Of a stretch of DNA of 35,353 nucleotides, positions 32,724 to 35,353 are shown piece after piece (positions within the stretch are counted from its first letter, which is position 1; each line of letters begins with the position of its first letter). Source of the stretch: an uncultured Collinsella sp. (lineage in GTDB: Bacteria; Actinomycetota; Coriobacteriia; Coriobacteriales; Coriobacteriaceae); the NCBI GenBank assembly GCA_900541725.1, contig UQLB01000021.1, positions 1 through 35,353 of the forward strand. The letters are read 5' to 3'. The notes below the pieces were generated by a model, which saw only the letters and a program-made list of their open reading frames with translations, did no database searches and was not told the origin of the DNA. Both the position numbers and the translations under genes were made by a program.

Positions 32724-33617
32724 ATGGATACGAGTTATTACAACCGCTTTGGTGCCGAGGAACTTACGCGCCGCTTGTCGAGCGAGACCTTGTTGGCGCA
32801 GGGCCCCATGGGCAGTGTTCTGTTGAGTGAGTACGATGCCGCCGACATTCCACCGGCGTTTTGGAATCTGGCAGAGCCGCAGACCGTTTCTCGTATCCAT
32901 CGCTTGTATGTCGCCGCCGGCGCGCAGGTGCTCATTACCAACACCTTTCAGGCATCGAGCTATGCCCTCAAGCACGACCAGATTGCGCCGTCCGTGGCGG
33001 AGGTCAATCGCGGGGCCGTCGACGATGCCCGCCAGGCGCACCCTCAGCTGCTGCTAGGCTCGATGGGCCCGATCGGTATTGAGTGGTTTGCCGAGGACTC
33101 TGCCGAGTATCGTGAAATCCGAGGCATTGCGCGCGGACAGGCGCACGCCTTGCTCAACGCCGGCGTTGACGGTCTGCTGATCGAGACGGTGACGTCTATC
33201 CGTAATTTGCAGCCCATGCTTGCCGGCGCCCGAGATGCCGCCGATGGCATGCCTGTTCTGGTGAGTTTTGTCGTTGACGATAAAGGCGACCTGTTGGGCG
33301 ATGGCCTCAACATCGAGGCAGCCGTTTTGTACGCCGAAAAACACGGCGCAAATTCGGTTGGTGTTAATTGCTGTTCGCTTGCGGCCGCGAACGCGGCGGT
33401 GCCCAGGATGGTTGCATCGGCGACTACTCCCGTCACGGTGCGTCCCAACGTAGGCGATCCGGTCCAGACTCAGGATGGCCCCGTATGGCACGAGAACCCC
33501 GAAGCTTTCGCGCGCGCATGCATCGAATGGAGACATGCCGGTGCCGCAATGGTGGGCAGTTGCTGTGGAACCACGGCAATCACTACGGCCGCGATGGCCG
33601 AGGCGCTCGATATATAA
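32724..33617 (+). CDS. mmuM: Homocysteine S-methyltransferase
   Basis: The enzyme makes methionine from homocysteine and a methyl donor, often S-methylmethionine. The 297-residue barrel shows QGPMGSVLLSEY, ITNTFQASSYAL, GSMGPIG, LLIETVTS and the three zinc-binding cysteines in GVNCCS and GSCCGTT. MmuM-type enzymes and the MetH N-terminal domain share this fold; the short single-domain form favours MmuM, but the donor is not certain. It lies 10 bp after the regulator gene and is probably cotranscribed with it. The ribosome-binding site is weak (GCGGGATATAT). Confidence 0.85.
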   Translation: MDTSYYNRFGAEELTRRLSSETLLAQGPMGSVLLSEYDAADIPPAFWNLAEPQTVSRIHRLYVAAGAQVLITNTFQASSYALKHDQIAPSVAEVNRGAVDDARQAHPQLLLGSMGPIGIEWFAEDSAEYREIRGIARGQAHALLNAGVDGLLIETVTSIRNLQPMLAGARDAADGMPVLVSFVVDDKGDLLGDGLNIEAAVLYAEKHGANSVGVNCCSLAAANAAVPRMVASATTPVTVRPNVGDPVQTQDGPVWHENPEAFARACIEWRHAGAAMVGSCCGTTAITTAAMAEALDI

Positions 33618-33622
33618 AGGGC

Positions 33623-33650
33623 AAACCGCTCCATACGGGGCGGTTTTTTT
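33623..33650 (+). terminator. Terminator after the methyltransferase gene
   Basis: AAACCGCTCC pairs with GGGGCGGTTT (one T-G wobble) around ATAC, continuing into seven T. Confidence 0.9.
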
Positions 33651-33774
33651 ATTGCTTGCATGTCCTCGGCAGCATTTGCCCAAATGGTGAATGCTGGTGC
33701 CGGCAGGTTGCCGAGTGCATGTTGCGGGTATACCCCATGCGTACCATGATCCAAACACTGTGAGGTGTCTGCGC

Positions 33775-35175
33775 GTGTGCGCGATAATTCATTTTGGAAC
33801 TGACGGTTGGCGCGCTCGCGTCGATGAGGACTTCACTGCCGATAACGTTGCCCGTATCGCCGATGCCGTCGGCGAGTTGTGGCAAAAGACCAATCCGGGC
33901 AAAACGGTATATATAGGGTTCGACACCCGGCCCCTGGCGCGCGAGTTCGCTGAGCTTGCGGCGGGCGTGCTAGCAGCGCACGGGCTAGACGCCGTGCTCG
34001 CTTCGCGACCTGTCCCGACCCCTGCCCTTACGTGGGCGGCGGCTTATGACGGTGAAGCGTGCGGCGCGCTCATGGTGACGGGGTCCCATCATCCGCAGGG
34101 CTATCTGTGCCTCAAGATTCGCATGGGTGACGGCTCGACCGCCAACCAGGATGTCATCGAAGAGCTCGAAGAGACTATGGATCCCGAGCCAATGGGGATC
34201 GGGGGGCAATATCGCACCGCGGATATCATTCCTGACTATATGCAGGCGGTGGCATCGTTTGTCGATGCCGAAGCCATCCGCGCCGCGCACTTGCGCGTGG
34301 TTGTCGATCCCATGGGCGGCGCAGCCCAGGGCTATCTAGCCGACTTGCTGCGCGAGCTTGGCGTTGAGGTGCACGAGATTCACGCCGGGCAGGCGTCTGA
34401 CCAAGAAGATATCTGCCCCGACCCCGTTGAACCGTGGGTGGACGCTTGCGAGCGCACGGTTATCGAGGACGGAGCTTGCGCTGGCCTGGTGACCGACGGC
34501 GACGCCGACCGTATCGGCGCGGTTGACGAGCGCGGCAGATATATACATCCGCATCAGATCATGGCGCTCGTTTTGGGCGACTTGGTTCAATTTCGTAATT
34601 TGGAGGGGCGCGTCGTCGTCAATCTTTCATGCTCGACGCTCGTGCGTCGCATTGCCGAGGCGCTTGGCTGCCGCGTGACCGTCAAACCAGTCGGTTTCAA
34701 ATATATAGCGGCGGAGATGAAGAAGGGCGGCGTCCTCATGGGCGGCGAAGAAGCCGGTGGTATCGGCATCGCCGCGCATATGCCCGAGCGCGATGGAATC
34801 CTCGCCTGTCTGATTCTGTGTGAGCTTATGGCAAAGACGGACGCGCCTTTGGGCGTTCTGGTCGACCAACTCGAGGACAGTTTTGGTAAGACGAGTTACG
34901 GTCGACGCGATTTGCGCCTTGAGGCCGAAGATGCCGAAACGTTACGAACCCTGCTGCCGGGCGTAAACCCCAAGTCGATTTGTGGCAAGGTGCCGCAAAA
35001 CGTTAGTCATATGGATGGCTTGCGTTTGGCATTCGAGGATGACACGTGGCTGCTGGTCCGTCCTAGCGGGACCGAACCAGTGGTGCGCGTCTACGCCGAG
35101 GGGTTCTCGGTGGAAGAACGTGATGAGTTGCTCGATGCTGGCTGTGCTTTAGCTAGGGGGACGTATCCGCTTTAA
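33775..35175 (+). CDS. Phosphohexomutase (phosphoglucomutase/phosphomannomutase family)
   Basis: The enzyme moves phosphate between C1 and C6 (or C2-amino sugar equivalents) of a hexose through a phosphoserine. The GTG at 33775 is chosen because it follows TGAGGTG and starts VCAIIHFGTDGWRA, the normal N-terminus; it gives 466 residues. Motifs are FGTDGWRA, the phosphoserine loop VTGSHHPQGY (Ser104; usually TASHNP), metal loop DGDADR, sugar loop GGEEAGGIG and phosphate-binding RPSGTEP. The altered loop keeps the Ser and one His but replaces the Asn. It does not look like canonical GlmM. The substrate is undetermined; a role in envelope sugar or glycogen precursors is likely. Confidence 0.87.
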   Translation: MCAIIHFGTDGWRARVDEDFTADNVARIADAVGELWQKTNPGKTVYIGFDTRPLAREFAELAAGVLAAHGLDAVLASRPVPTPALTWAAAYDGEACGALMVTGSHHPQGYLCLKIRMGDGSTANQDVIEELEETMDPEPMGIGGQYRTADIIPDYMQAVASFVDAEAIRAAHLRVVVDPMGGAAQGYLADLLRELGVEVHEIHAGQASDQEDICPDPVEPWVDACERTVIEDGACAGLVTDGDADRIGAVDERGRYIHPHQIMALVLGDLVQFRNLEGRVVVNLSCSTLVRRIAEALGCRVTVKPVGFKYIAAEMKKGGVLMGGEEAGGIGIAAHMPERDGILACLILCELMAKTDAPLGVLVDQLEDSFGKTSYGRRDLRLEAEDAETLRTLLPGVNPKSICGKVPQNVSHMDGLRLAFEDDTWLLVRPSGTEPVVRVYAEGFSVEERDELLDAGCALARGTYPL

Positions 35176-35188
35176 CCATGAGACTGCC

Positions 35189-35353
35189 TTATATAAAGAG
35201 ATGCTCGGCGAGCGGTAGGTAACGGCTGGCAAACGTTAGCCGGATTCCAAGATGTGTAGGAAATGTGTACGCCCAGATTCCCGCCCACGGCGCCCCTCCG
35301 GTCTGGCAATATATCTCCTTGCCGCGCGGCCCGGTCGGACCGGACCAGCCGCC
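35189..35353 (-). CDS. Possible 3' end of a minus-strand gene running off the window
   Basis: A minus-strand frame is open from the window edge to a TAA at 35189-35191. It reads ...APWAGIWAYTFPTHLGIR and LTFASRYLPLAEHLFI. The composition looks protein-like, but 54 codons can be open by chance in high-GC DNA, and I do not recognise a family. No terminator follows it. It may also be translated repeat DNA. Confidence 0.25.
   Translation of the reverse strand, partial: GGWSGPTGPRGKEIYCQTGGAPWAGIWAYTFPTHLGIRLTFASRYLPLAEHLFI

Noticed and set aside
35330..35342. CCGGTCGGACCGG palindrome at the window end
   Set aside because: It is short, GC-rich and at the edge; such sites are expected by chance in this composition.

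Overview
The window is a high-GC bacterial chromosome segment. Two things suggest Collinsella or a close relative (Actinomycetota, Coriobacteriia): the gene order prfA-prmC-tsaC-glpK-upp-atp operon-murA-LCP, and the repeated intergenic elements with a GGGGACGTTCCTT core. The genus is inferred from gene content and repeat style; no 16S gene is present.

Layout. Positions 1-3067 hold a three-gene polar amino-acid ABC importer (Tat-type lipoprotein binding protein, permease, ATPase) behind a GntR-type palindrome. An M20 metallopeptidase follows (3140-4567). The accessory part runs from about 4568 to 13012. It holds one giant sortase-anchored surface protein (about 2,370-2,410 residues: signal peptide, fibro-slime domain, Cna-B-like domains, ten tandem isopeptide-type pilin repeats, LPNMG sorting signal). 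It also holds gene debris: a second copy of the last 61 bp of the M20 gene region and a headless DUF4143 ATPase. Upstream of the surface gene, a strong ribosome-binding site starts a reading frame that crosses a run of ten G. As given, that frame stops after 27 codons. With nine G it would read straight into the giant protein. This is the best candidate in the window for an undescribed system: a slippage (phase) switch of a giant adhesin or pilin.

Housekeeping resumes with prfA (13208-14275) and prmC (14929-16218). PrmC carries a roughly 130-residue Ala/Glu-rich insertion between its two domains. A small defence/stability island follows: a HicB-like orphan with its own perfect operator-like palindrome, and a RelE-type toxin/XRE antitoxin pair. 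Then come tsaC, glpK and upp, and the complete F1Fo ATP synthase operon (small membrane protein, then atpBEFHAGDC, 21038-27921), closed by a strong terminator. murA and a LytR-CpsA-Psr protein follow (cell envelope). pepT lies on the minus strand, divergent from a DtxR/MntR-type regulator, a homocysteine S-methyltransferase and a phosphohexomutase.

Two intergenic regions, after prfA and after the LCP gene, carry the same composite element in the same order: gene-proximal hairpin, CGACGCTGCGC core, GACCAGAAGGTC-containing terminator, then a 47-bp REP-like unit (42/47 identical). No rRNA, tRNA, CRISPR array, transposase or integrase was seen.
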